Assembly (NCBI GenBank): GCA_944380265.1 | Contig: CALWGY010000006.1 | Location: 1 to 64,000 of the forward strand | Direction: 5' to 3' | Length of the DNA: 64,000 nt | Source: an uncultured Clostridia bacterium | GTDB lineage: Bacteria > Bacillota > Clostridia > Christensenellales > UBA1242 | Shown here: one piece after another, positions 1-6,469 of the stretch | How positions within the stretch are numbered: position 1 is the stretch's first letter | Layout: each line of letters opens with the position of its first letter | Position numbers and translations under genes: made by a program | The notes under the pieces: model-generated | Databases searched by the model: none | The model's input: the letters and a program-made list of their open reading frames with translations, nothing else | Told to the model about the DNA's origin: nothing

Positions 1-40
1 AAAGGAGATTTTTCACTCAACGGCAAAAGCCTTCACTGAA

Positions 41-66
41 CCCCCAGACTATCTGGGGGTTTTCTT
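41..66 (+). terminator. Rho-independent terminator at the left edge
   Basis: A perfect 8-bp stem (CCCCCAGA / TCTGGGGG, loop CTA) is followed by TTTTCTT. It ends a plus-strand transcript whose gene lies left of the window. The only upstream sequence visible (1-40) has no recognisable coding or RNA signature. Confidence 0.85.
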
Positions 67-70
67 GTAC

Positions 71-102
71 AAAAAAAAGTTCACTTAAAGTGGACTTTTT
101 TT
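71..102 (-). terminator. Terminator of the HD-domain gene (A/T-flanked, may work both ways)
   Basis: An inverted repeat with arms around AAGTTCACTT / AAGTGGACTT is flanked by A8 on one side and T7 on the other. It overlaps the stop codon of the HD-domain gene on the minus strand. The symmetrical A/T flanks allow termination in both directions. Confidence 0.75.
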
Positions 103-760
103 AATACAATTCATTTAACAATTGTTTAACAAATTTTTTCATGAATTTAATGCGTTTTTTTGCAATATGTTTTGCATACTTTGTGTTCATATTTTTGCCA
201 AGTTTAAAAAGCTTGTGATAAAAATGATGAATTGTTGATTCTTCATTTCCATGTTTTTCTTGATAATCATCTGCTGTTTTAATTGGTATTTTTTCATCAA
301 AAAATGGAATGTTGTTTGCTGCACCATAGTTAAATGCCCTAATAACACCAACTGCCCCAATTGCATCCAAATTGTCGGCGTCTTGCAAAATTAAAGTTTC
401 AATGTTTTCTTCTTTGTTTGTTTGGTCGTGCCAATTATAAACTTCATGCATTTCAATGCAATGCAAAATTTGGTTTGTTTGCTCTTTTGTTAAATTTGTT
501 TTTGCAAGCATTTTTTCAATTGTTGGAAGCGACTCTTTTGGTGAAACATATCTGCCCAAATGTTGTTGCATAATTCTGTGAACATCGTGCAAATATGCTG
601 CAATTCCAACAATAATTTCATCTCCGCCAACATGTTTTTGCAAAAGCAAAGCATTATGCATTGTACGCTTTAAATGCGATGTGTCGTGTCCACTTTTGTC
701 GAATTCAAACATTTTTTCAACTTCTGGTTTTAAAATTGATATATACTCTTCTAGTTTCAT
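101..760 (-). CDS. HD-domain phosphohydrolase (YedJ/YpgQ-like)
   Basis: This 219-residue cytosolic protein has the metal-binding H...HD...D pattern of the HD superfamily: His29 (TSHL), His58-Asp59 (YLHDVHR) and Asp127 (LQDADNLDAIG). The spacing and the DADNLDAIG stretch resemble the YedJ/YpgQ group, which hydrolyses phosphate or pyrophosphate bonds in nucleotides; the exact substrate cannot be read from the sequence. The length fits the single-domain family. The start is supported by AGGAG about 7 nt upstream and by a TTGTAA-18-TATAAT promoter just before it. It is a stand-alone gene, divergent from the tRNA genes. The family call is firm; substrate and role are open. Confidence 0.85.
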   Translation of the reverse strand: MKLEEYISILKPEVEKMFEFDKSGHDTSHLKRTMHNALLLQKHVGGDEIIVGIAAYLHDVHRIMQQHLGRYVSPKESLPTIEKMLAKTNLTKEQTNQILHCIEMHEVYNWHDQTNKEENIETLILQDADNLDAIGAVGVIRAFNYGAANNIPFFDEKIPIKTADDYQEKHGNEESTIHHFYHKLFKLGKNMNTKYAKHIAKKRIKFMKKFVKQLLNELY

Positions 761-776
761 AAAACTCTCCTAATTA

Positions 777-806
777 ATTATATAAACAACTATGATATAT
801 TTACAA
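777..806 (-). promoter_or_regulatory. Promoter of the HD-domain gene
   Basis: Read on the minus strand: TTGTAA (801-806), an 18-bp spacer, then TATAAT (777-782), placed about 20 nt before the start codon. The -10 is consensus and the -35 differs at two positions. Confidence 0.55.
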
Positions 807-917
807 ATAAAAACCATAAAAATGATAAAGTTTTTTCACTTAAAAAGTAATGATAATTTAGTTTGTTTATGCATTTTTAAATTGAAAAATTTTAGTTTAA
901 AAAGTTTAAAAATTTTA

Positions 918-946
918 TTGACATAACCCTTATTCAATGATATTAT
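918..946 (+). promoter_or_regulatory. Promoter of the tRNA-Ala/tRNA-Ile transcript
   Basis: A perfect TTGACA (918-923), a 17-bp spacer and TATTAT (941-946) predict a start near 953. That is exactly where the long 5' hairpin begins. The strength fits a stable-RNA promoter. Confidence 0.8.
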
Positions 947-952
947 AATAAA

Positions 953-1020
953 GCATTTACTTGATAATGGTTATGTGCGCCGGCCACCACCATTGCCCAC
1001 ATAACTTAACTAGTAAATGC
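953..1020 (+). ncRNA. Structured 5' leader in front of tRNA-Ala
   Basis: The first 68 nt of the predicted transcript close on themselves. GCATTTACT (953-961) pairs with AGTAAATGC (1012-1020), and GTTATGTG (970-977) pairs with CACATAAC (998-1005), both without mismatch. The C-rich apical part (978-997) also contains ACCATT (989-994), which can pair with AATGGT (966-971) in conflict with the second stem, so two folds or a pseudoknot are possible. It ends 6 nt before tRNA-Ala. It may be a processing or regulatory leader, or a small RNA released by tRNA 5' processing. No known family is recognised. Confidence 0.5.
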
Positions 1021-1026
1021 ATTTTT

Positions 1027-1103
1027 GGGGGTATAGCTCAGTTGGCTAGAGCACCTGCCTTGCAAGCAGGGGGTCGTCGGTTCGAATCCGACTATCTCCA
1101 CCA
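1027..1103 (+). tRNA. tRNA-Ala (anticodon TGC)
   Basis: A full 77-nt cloverleaf with encoded CCA. The 7-bp acceptor stem uses two G-U pairs (GGGGGTA / TATCTCC). The D arm is GCTC/GAGC, the anticodon loop is CTTGCAA, and the T arm is GTCGG-TTCGAAT-CCGAC. It is paired with tRNA-Ile(GAT), a combination usually found in the 16S-23S rRNA spacer but here outside any rRNA operon. Confidence 0.97.
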
Positions 1104-1179
1104 CTATTATTTCCGATAAGATTTATTCTTACGAAAACAATCAAGCTTAAAAACTTGTTTACATATATTTTTTAATTAT

Positions 1180-1256
1180 AGGAATGTAGCTCAGTCGGTT
1201 AGAGCACCACCCTGATAAGGTGGGGGTCGGTGGTTCGAGTCCACTCATTCCTACCA
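1180..1256 (+). tRNA. tRNA-Ile (anticodon GAT)
   Basis: A full 77-nt cloverleaf with encoded CCA: acceptor AGGAATG/CATTCCT, D arm GCTC/GAGC, anticodon loop CTGATAA, T arm GGTGG-TTCGAGT-CCACT. It lies 76 nt after tRNA-Ala, probably on the same transcript, and is followed at once by a terminator. Its 3' half is copied twice downstream in decayed form. Confidence 0.97.
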
Positions 1257-1263
1257 CTAAGTT

Positions 1264-1288
1264 GAGAGTTTAACAACTCTCTTTTTTT
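1264..1288 (+). terminator. Terminator of the tRNA transcript
   Basis: GAGAGTT-TAAC-AACTCTC is followed by seven T residues. It sits 7 nt after the CCA of tRNA-Ile. Confidence 0.9.
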
Positions 1289-1300
1289 GTTCTCTTGATA

Positions 1301-1473
1301 CCCACCTTGTGTTATGAAATAACACCGCAAAACTTTACGTTTTGCATCAGGGTGTTCCTGTTAGGTAGCAAAGCGTACGCATCAATTCGGCAGAATTGAT
1401 ATAAGGTGGGGGTCGGGCTCCAAAGTCCACTCATTCCTACCAAGTAAAATGAGTGGAAAACCACTCTTTTTTT
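1301..1473 (+). other. Partial tRNA-Ile copy inside a foldable segment with its own terminator
   Basis: Positions 1401-1416 and 1424-1442 repeat the 3' half of tRNA-Ile (ATAAGGTGGGGGTCGG and AGTCCACTCATTCCTACCA) exactly. A 7-nt replacement sits between them and breaks T-stem pairing, so it is not a working tRNA. CCCACCTT (1301-1308) pairs with AAGGTGGG (1403-1410) and encloses three hairpins: 1309-1325, 1327-1345 and 1381-1400. A GAGTGG-AAAA-CCACTC-T7 terminator follows at 1451-1473. Either a duplicated and decaying tRNA 3' region or a small folded RNA would explain this. Confidence 0.55.
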
Positions 1474-1656
1474 CTTATTCTCACCTAAATATGAGCGAAG
1501 CAAATTTAAGGATTTTTTGTTGGTAGTTTAAAGTCAACTCATTTCCATTATTTTGTTATATATAAAAAACTTTTTATTTTTCCACCTATTAAAATTTTAA
1601 AAATATGTTTTTTATGTTCTTTAATTAAATAGTTAATATAAAGTTATATTTTCAAC

Positions 1657-1690
1657 AAAAAAAGTGAACAAAATTATTCACTTTTTTATT
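1657..1690 (-). terminator. Terminator of the small membrane-protein gene
   Basis: AAAAAGTGAA / TTCACTTTTT arms are separated by an 8-9 nt loop and flanked by A and T runs. It begins about 12 nt beyond the minus-strand stop codon and could also work on the plus strand. Confidence 0.7.
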
Positions 1691-1701
1691 TTTTATATTT
1701 A

Positions 1702-2316
1702 TTATTCATTTTCGGTTTTAACTGTTTCTACTGATTTATTATTCTTTTTTGAATTAACATAGAACACAATAGTTACTACTGCAAATGCAATAAGAACAAG
1801 TTCAAAAGCCCCAAACACAGAAGCAAAAATTATTGCTCCACCGCATTTCATATCCATGTTAACTTCACCAAAATTTGCTTTAATAGTGAATGCATTAACA
1901 TCAAATAATGGCATTCCTTCGCCTTCACCGTTCCAAATTGCATTCCATTCATCTGGATCTTCTTTTAATTGTGTGATTAAAGCATCATATTCTTCTTGTT
2001 CCATTGTTACTGGAATTAATATGAATTTATTTTTGTTGCGAATAATCCATGCTTCAACACTTTCGCCATCTTCACCACCAGACAAAACATCTGTTACAAG
2101 TTTTTCATCACTTAAAACTTTTATATTCATTTCAAGTTTTGTGCCTGCTGGTTCACCATAAATTTCAGTTTCATTTTCAGCAACAACATGTGAATATGTG
2201 TAAGTCATGCCATAACTTACTGGTCGAGCAAGCATGTAAATGTATACTGCCAACCCAACAACTACCAATGACAAACAAACAATCATCACTGGTAACTTTG
2301 ATAAAAATTTTTTCAT
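1702..2316 (-). CDS. Small membrane protein with two membrane segments, unknown function
   Basis: This 204-residue protein is not recognised. A hydrophobic segment at about residues 9-30 and another at about 163-188 bracket an acidic extracytoplasmic domain of about 130 residues; the C-terminal tail is Lys/Asn/Glu-rich. A strong AGGAGGG site about 9 nt upstream fixes the start. It is transcribed alone, divergently from the folate-transporter operon. No catalytic motif is visible. A sensor-like or membrane-stress protein is possible but unproven. Confidence 0.7.
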   Translation of the reverse strand: MKKFLSKLPVMIVCLSLVVVGLAVYIYMLARPVSYGMTYTYSHVVAENETEIYGEPAGTKLEMNIKVLSDEKLVTDVLSGGEDGESVEAWIIRNKNKFILIPVTMEQEEYDALITQLKEDPDEWNAIWNGEGEGMPLFDVNAFTIKANFGEVNMDMKCGGAIIFASVFGAFELVLIAFAVVTIVFYVNSKKNNKSVETVKTENE

Positions 2317-2436
2317 AAATCTCTTCCCCCTCCTTTTTTTAATATATCATATTCAACATATTTTAAGCAAATAATATTAGTAATTAATCTTTAATACACT
2401 TAAAGTTAACTTGTAATTAAATTTTTATTAAAAGCA

Positions 2437-2465
2437 TTGTAACTTTAATTTTTTTGTGATACTAT
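2437..2465 (+). promoter_or_regulatory. Promoter of the folT-ecfA-ecfT operon
   Basis: TTGTAA (2437-2442), a 17-bp spacer and TACTAT (2460-2465) predict a start near 2472 and a leader of about 113 nt. Confidence 0.6.
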
Positions 2466-2471
2466 TTAAAA

Positions 2472-2577
2472 GATATTAAAAGGCAGGATTACGCCTATGA
2501 GAAAATATTTATGTTTAGTTTTAAGGAAATTAAAATTTGAAAACAATATCCTAAATTAAAAAAAAATTTAGGAGGTA
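2472..2577 (+). promoter_or_regulatory. Possible regulatory leader of folT
   Basis: The leader can form a closing stem GATATT (2472-2477) / AATATC, enclosing a GGC/GCC hairpin (GGCAGGATTACGCC) and a TTTTAA/TTAAAA hairpin. A further hairpin CCTAAATT/AATTTAGG then runs into the AGGAGG ribosome-binding site (2570-2575). This could gate translation. It does not match the THF, TPP or preQ1 consensus as I know them. All stems are AT-rich, so the call is tentative. Confidence 0.3.
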
Positions 2578-2584
2578 TTTTTTC

Positions 2585-3376
2585 ATGTCAAAATTAAAAA
2601 AAGTAATACTTGCTGCATTACTACTTGCAACAACCGTGGTTTTATCACGTTTTTTATCTATTAAAACACCCATTATTGTTATAAGTTTTTCATACTTACC
2701 AATAATGCTTTCAGCAATTTTGTTAGGACCATTTTATTCAACATTAATTGCTGCCCTATCCGATTTGATTGGTGCACTTTTGTTTCCGTTTGGTGCATAC
2801 TTTTTTGGCTACACTTTAAGTTCTGCATTTGCTGGGCTTATTTATGGATTACTACTTTACAAAGGCAAAAAAGAATTTTCAAACAAAAATTTTATTATAA
2901 GGCTAATTGTTAGCACACTTTTAGTTATTGTTGTTTGCAACACTCTTTTAAACACTTTATGGATTTACATAACAACCAAAAAAGCACTTGTTGCCATTTT
3001 GCCAACAAGGCTTTTAAAACAATTAATTATGTTGCCAATTCAAGTTGTTAGCGTTTTCTTTGTTGATTTGGGATTAAAGAAAATTTATCCAAACTTTTTT
3101 GAACGAGAAAATGATGAAGAAGACGAACAAACTCAAAATGATAAAAATGTTAATGAAAATGAACAAAAATTAGAAAACAATTTGATTAAACAAAACAATT
3201 CAACAAAAAACAAAACTAATAAAAATAAAGTTAAAAAAGAATTAACAACAAACAATGAATCTAGTTCAAATTTATTAGAAAAAACCACACAACAAAATGT
3301 GGAAAAAATAGAAAACAAAAAAGAAAATGATAAAAGAAAAAGCAAAAACAAACAAAGTGTTAATAAGGAGGATTAG
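2585..3376 (+). CDS. folT: ECF transporter S component, folate family
   Basis: This 263-residue substrate-binding (S) subunit belongs to an energy-coupling factor transporter and probably imports folate. Residues 1-172 form the usual hydrophobic six-helix core with family hallmarks: the FSYLPIMLSAILLGPF stretch, SDLIGALLFPFGAYF, the LLNTLW helix and the LPTRLLKQLIMLPIQ segment. The next 90 residues (174-263) are a charged Asn/Lys/Glu-rich tail that S components normally lack. AGGAGG lies 9 nt upstream of the start. It heads an operon with ecfA (3-nt gap) and ecfT. The S-component call is strong; folate is inferred from sequence resemblance. Confidence 0.85.
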   Translation: MSKLKKVILAALLLATTVVLSRFLSIKTPIIVISFSYLPIMLSAILLGPFYSTLIAALSDLIGALLFPFGAYFFGYTLSSAFAGLIYGLLLYKGKKEFSNKNFIIRLIVSTLLVIVVCNTLLNTLWIYITTKKALVAILPTRLLKQLIMLPIQVVSVFFVDLGLKKIYPNFFERENDEEDEQTQNDKNVNENEQKLENNLIKQNNSTKNKTNKNKVKKELTTNNESSSNLLEKTTQQNVEKIENKKENDKRKSKNKQSVNKED

Positions 3377-3379
3377 TTT

Positions 3380-4180
3380 ATGATTACCTTATCTAACATA
3401 AATTTTAAATATAAAACAACAAAATTTAAATTATCTAACATAAATTATATTTTTGAAAATAACAAAATTTATGCAATCATTGGAAACAATGGAAGCGGAA
3501 AAAGCACACTAATGCAAATTATTAGTGGAATTATTAAACCAAACAAAGGCGAAGTTAAAATAAACGATATCACAATTAAAGATGTTAAAAAACAAAACTT
3601 GGTTAAAATTGGAATTGTTTTTTCCAACCCCGACAACCAAATTATTTTTAACAATGTTTATGATGATATTGCTTTCACACTTAAAAACTACAACATTAAC
3701 AAAAATGAGTTTGATGACCGAATAACCTATGCCCTAAAATGCGTTAACATGTTGGAGTTTAAGTTTGCAGAAACATTTAATTTGTCATCGGGGCAAAAAC
3801 AAAGAATCGCCATTGCCGGAATGTTAAGTTTGAAGCCAGATGTTTTGTTGTTTGATGAATGCACAAGTTTGCTAGACCCATCAAGCAAACAAGATTTGTA
3901 TGATTTGTTTATTAAACTGAAACAACAAGGAATAACAATAATTTTTACAACAAACATTTTAGATGAAATTATTTACGCCGACCAAGTGTTGATTATGGAC
4001 CATGGCGAAATTGTTAGCAGTTTAAGTGCAACCGAAACTGTTAAAAATTTGGACATATTTGAAACAATAAAAATGCAAGTTCCAACAAAGTTAAAAATTT
4101 TTAACAAATTATTGTTATCAAACAAAATTGACACATTATCGGAAGTTGAATTATTAAAAACAATTAGTGAGATGTGCTAA
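3380..4180 (+). CDS. ecfA: ECF transporter ATPase, divergent
   Basis: This 266-residue ABC ATPase energises the neighbouring S and T subunits. Walker A is GNNGSGKST (35-43), the signature is LSSGQ (135-139), Walker B is LLFDE with catalytic Glu160, and the D-loop is LLDP. Two normally fixed positions are changed: the Q-loop, usually VFQNPDNQ, reads VFSNPDNQ (Ser82), and the switch histidine is Asn192 (TTNILDE instead of THDMDE). ECF systems normally have two ATPase genes; only one is here. It may work as a homodimer with odd chemistry or pair with a standard ATPase encoded elsewhere. A GGAGG site inside the end of folT precedes it. Confidence 0.9.
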   Translation: MITLSNINFKYKTTKFKLSNINYIFENNKIYAIIGNNGSGKSTLMQIISGIIKPNKGEVKINDITIKDVKKQNLVKIGIVFSNPDNQIIFNNVYDDIAFTLKNYNINKNEFDDRITYALKCVNMLEFKFAETFNLSSGQKQRIAIAGMLSLKPDVLLFDECTSLLDPSSKQDLYDLFIKLKQQGITIIFTTNILDEIIYADQVLIMDHGEIVSSLSATETVKNLDIFETIKMQVPTKLKIFNKLLLSNKIDTLSEVELLKTISEMC

Positions 4181-4749
4181 TGATAAGTTTTTTTGTTATG
4201 CTGTTTTTTATTATATATTCGGTTGCGTTGTTCTTAATTTCAAACCTATGGGTACTAATTGGTGCAACAATTTTTAACATATTATTAATTATTGTTTTAA
4301 AAATTAAGTTTGTAGATGTTATTAAAAACTTGTGTTCAATTTTGGTTTTCACAATAGTTGTGTTTTTGTTTAACATAATTTTTGACAGTGTTATTAACAG
4401 CCTAATTGTGTGTGCAAAAATTATTATTGTTTGCAATTTTAGTTTTATAATTAGTAAAACTTTTAATGTTAACGAAATTGCCGAAGGAATTAGCACACTT
4501 TTGTATCCGCTAAAATTGTTTAAAGTTGATGTTAACGAAATAACTTTAATGATTGTTATTGCATTAAACTTTATTTCAATAATTAAACGTGAAGCATTAA
4601 GTTTGAAAACAACTTTAAAAGCAAGAAACATTAATTTTAACCTAAAAACATTGTTCACAAAAACACATATTATTTTTACAATATTTTTTGCAAACATTTT
4701 AAAACGTGTTGATATGCTAGAAACAACACTTAAAGCACGTGGATTTTAA
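4180..4749 (+). CDS. ecfT: ECF transporter transmembrane subunit, C-terminally short
   Basis: This 189-residue membrane protein links the S component to the ATPase. It has about four to five hydrophobic segments and both coupling-helix motifs, seen as LKARNI and LKARGF. The chain stops right after the second motif, so the final membrane helix usual in EcfT is missing; the family is normally about 250-270 residues. I chose ATG 4180, which overlaps the ecfA stop (TAATG) and suggests translational coupling; GTG 4174 is an alternative. A terminator follows directly, so the short end is the real end of the transcript. Confidence 0.85.
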   Translation: MISFFVMLFFIIYSVALFLISNLWVLIGATIFNILLIIVLKIKFVDVIKNLCSILVFTIVVFLFNIIFDSVINSLIVCAKIIIVCNFSFIISKTFNVNEIAEGISTLLYPLKLFKVDVNEITLMIVIALNFISIIKREALSLKTTLKARNINFNLKTLFTKTHIIFTIFFANILKRVDMLETTLKARGF

Positions 4750-4750
4750 A

Positions 4751-4771
4751 AACGCAGCAATGCGTTTTTTT
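4751..4771 (+). terminator. Terminator of the folT-ecfA-ecfT operon
   Basis: AACGCA-GCAA-TGCGTT is followed by five more T residues, 2 nt after the ecfT stop codon. Confidence 0.85.
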
Positions 4772-4850
4772 GATTAGTTATTGTCAATAAGTTATAATAA
4801 TATGTCAAAAACTAAACATAACGTTACAATTAACGCACTAAAACAAACAA

Positions 4851-4884
4851 AAAAGTTGTCATAGTTTAAACTATGACAACTTTT
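4851..4884 (-). terminator. Terminator of the ABC-F gene
   Basis: A perfect 14-bp inverted repeat, AAAAGTTGTCATAG / CTATGACAACTTTT with loop TTTAAA, includes the last codons and the stop of the ABC-F gene. On the minus strand it ends in a T run. Confidence 0.85.
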
Positions 4885-6424
4885 CTAGATTAATAACTTT
4901 TGTTGCAACATCTTTAACAAATTGCTTGCTGTGGCTAACAAAAATAACTGTTCCATCAAATTCTTTAATGGCTTCCTGCAAACGATCAATTGCAAAAACA
5001 TCTAGGTGGTTTGTTGGTTCATCTAATATTAACAAATTGCAAGGCTTTAAAATTAAAGTGCAAATTTTAATTTTGCTTTGTTCCCCACCACTTAATTGTT
5101 TTATTTGTTTTCGGCAATGAACTGCATTTAGTCCGCACCTAAACAGTGCTGCTCTAACATCTTTTTCATTTAACTTTGGAAACATGTTTGAAACATAATT
5201 TAATGGTGTTCCTTCAAACAAGTGAAAATCGTTTTCCTGTTCATAGTAACCCACAACAATATTTCTTGAAATTGTTGCTGTTCCTGAAATTTTTGGAATT
5301 AAACCAATTATGGTTTTTAGTAGTGTACTTTTTCCAATTCCGTTAAAACCTGTTATTGCAACACGATCGCCATTTTCAACTTCAAAACTTATTGGGCTTA
5401 GCAGTGGTTTATCATTATAGCCCACAACCAAATTTTCAACTTTTAAAACCAAGTTTCCTGCAAATGGTTTATATGAAAAAGAAAATGTTGGTTTAATTTG
5501 TTCGCTTGGCGGATTTAAAATGTCTAAGCGGTTTAACATTTTTTCACGGCTGTGTGCCATGCCAGCAGTTGCTGCACGTGCTTTGTTTCTGGCAATGTAA
5601 TCTTCCATCTTTTTAATTTCACGTTGTTGCTGTTCATAATTTTTTTCATGCTGAACACGCTTTGCTTCTTTAATTTCCATGCACTTATCATACGATCCAA
5701 CATATTTGTTAATTTTGTTGTTATCAACGTCACAAATATGTGTTACAACATTGTTTAAAAAATGCGTGTCGTGGCTTACAATAATAAATGCTCTATCGCT
5801 TGAATTAATAAACTTGGTCAACCACTCAATGTGGTTAACATCCAAAAAGTTTGTTGGCTCATCAAGCACCATAACATCTGGGCTTTCAAGCAACAACTTT
5901 GCAAGCATAACTTTTGCACGTTGCCCACCACTTAATGTTTTAACTTTTGTGTCAAGTCCAAAAGCAGTTATGCCAAGCCCTGCACTAGTTTTTTCTATTT
6001 CACTGTTTATGGCATAAAAATTGTTTGCCGTTAAATACTCGAACAAATCACCACTCAAATTTAAAAGTTTTTCAAGTGCTTGTTCGTTTGTGGTTGTGGC
6101 AAGTTGGTCATTTATTTTGTTAAGTTTTTCTTCCACATCAAACAAATGTTTAAATGCACCGCACAAATATTCCTTAATTGTTTGTTCACCCTTAATTTCT
6201 GCGTGCTGGTCTAAATATTCCACACGATATTTTGGATTTTTATAAAATGTTCCCTTGTCTAATAAAACTTCACCCATAATAATTTTTAAAAGGGTGCTTT
6301 TGCCTGCTCCGTTAACACCAGTTAACCCAATTTTTTCGTGTGGATTTAAAACAAATGAAGTGTTTTCAAACAATAATTTATCCCCAAAATTTTGAGAAAA
6401 ATTATTAATTTCAATAATACTCAT
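4871..6424 (-). CDS. ABC-F family ATPase (ribosome-associated)
   Basis: A 517-residue soluble protein with two ABC domains and no membrane segment. Domain 1 has Walker A GVNGAGKST, signature LSGGQ and VLDEPTNFLD. Domain 2 has GFNGIGKST, LSGGE and ILDEPTNHLD. A charged interdomain linker (QQQREIKKMEDYIARNKARA) marks the ABC-F class. These proteins bind the ribosomal E site and act as translation factors or antibiotic-protection factors; this one looks like the housekeeping YdiF/YkpA/YbiT kind, but resistance cannot be excluded. A longer frame starts 20 codons earlier; I chose ATG 6424 because AGGAG lies 7 nt before it and the family N-terminus (MSIIEINN) begins there. A folded leader lies upstream. 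Confidence 0.9.
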   Translation of the reverse strand: MSIIEINNFSQNFGDKLLFENTSFVLNPHEKIGLTGVNGAGKSTLLKIIMGEVLLDKGTFYKNPKYRVEYLDQHAEIKGEQTIKEYLCGAFKHLFDVEEKLNKINDQLATTTNEQALEKLLNLSGDLFEYLTANNFYAINSEIEKTSAGLGITAFGLDTKVKTLSGGQRAKVMLAKLLLESPDVMVLDEPTNFLDVNHIEWLTKFINSSDRAFIIVSHDTHFLNNVVTHICDVDNNKINKYVGSYDKCMEIKEAKRVQHEKNYEQQQREIKKMEDYIARNKARAATAGMAHSREKMLNRLDILNPPSEQIKPTFSFSYKPFAGNLVLKVENLVVGYNDKPLLSPISFEVENGDRVAITGFNGIGKSTLLKTIIGLIPKISGTATISRNIVVGYYEQENDFHLFEGTPLNYVSNMFPKLNEKDVRAALFRCGLNAVHCRKQIKQLSGGEQSKIKICTLILKPCNLLILDEPTNHLDVFAIDRLQEAIKEFDGTVIFVSHSKQFVKDVATKVINLEKLS

Positions 6425-6469
6425 GAGTTTTCTCCTACTAATTTTTTTTGTGTACACATGCTTTAAAAC

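Larger units (their letters stand above)
1257..1701. other. Gene-free region of about 445 bp
   Basis: It holds the tRNA terminator, the tRNA-Ile-derived segment described at 1301-1473, a second and weaker tRNA-Ile-like trace at 1530-1547 (AAAGTCAACTCATTTCCA), and the terminator of the next gene. No credible protein gene is visible on either strand. Confidence 0.7.

Noticed and set aside
1312..1503. 63-codon minus-strand frame over the tRNA-Ile-derived segment
   Set aside because: It is made of hairpins and tRNA remnant sequence, has no ribosome-binding site, and its composition does not resemble the neighbouring proteins.
4164..4697. 177-codon frame antisense to ecfT
   Set aside because: It mirrors the hydrophobic ecfT frame. 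The sense frame has both EcfT coupling motifs and operon spacing.
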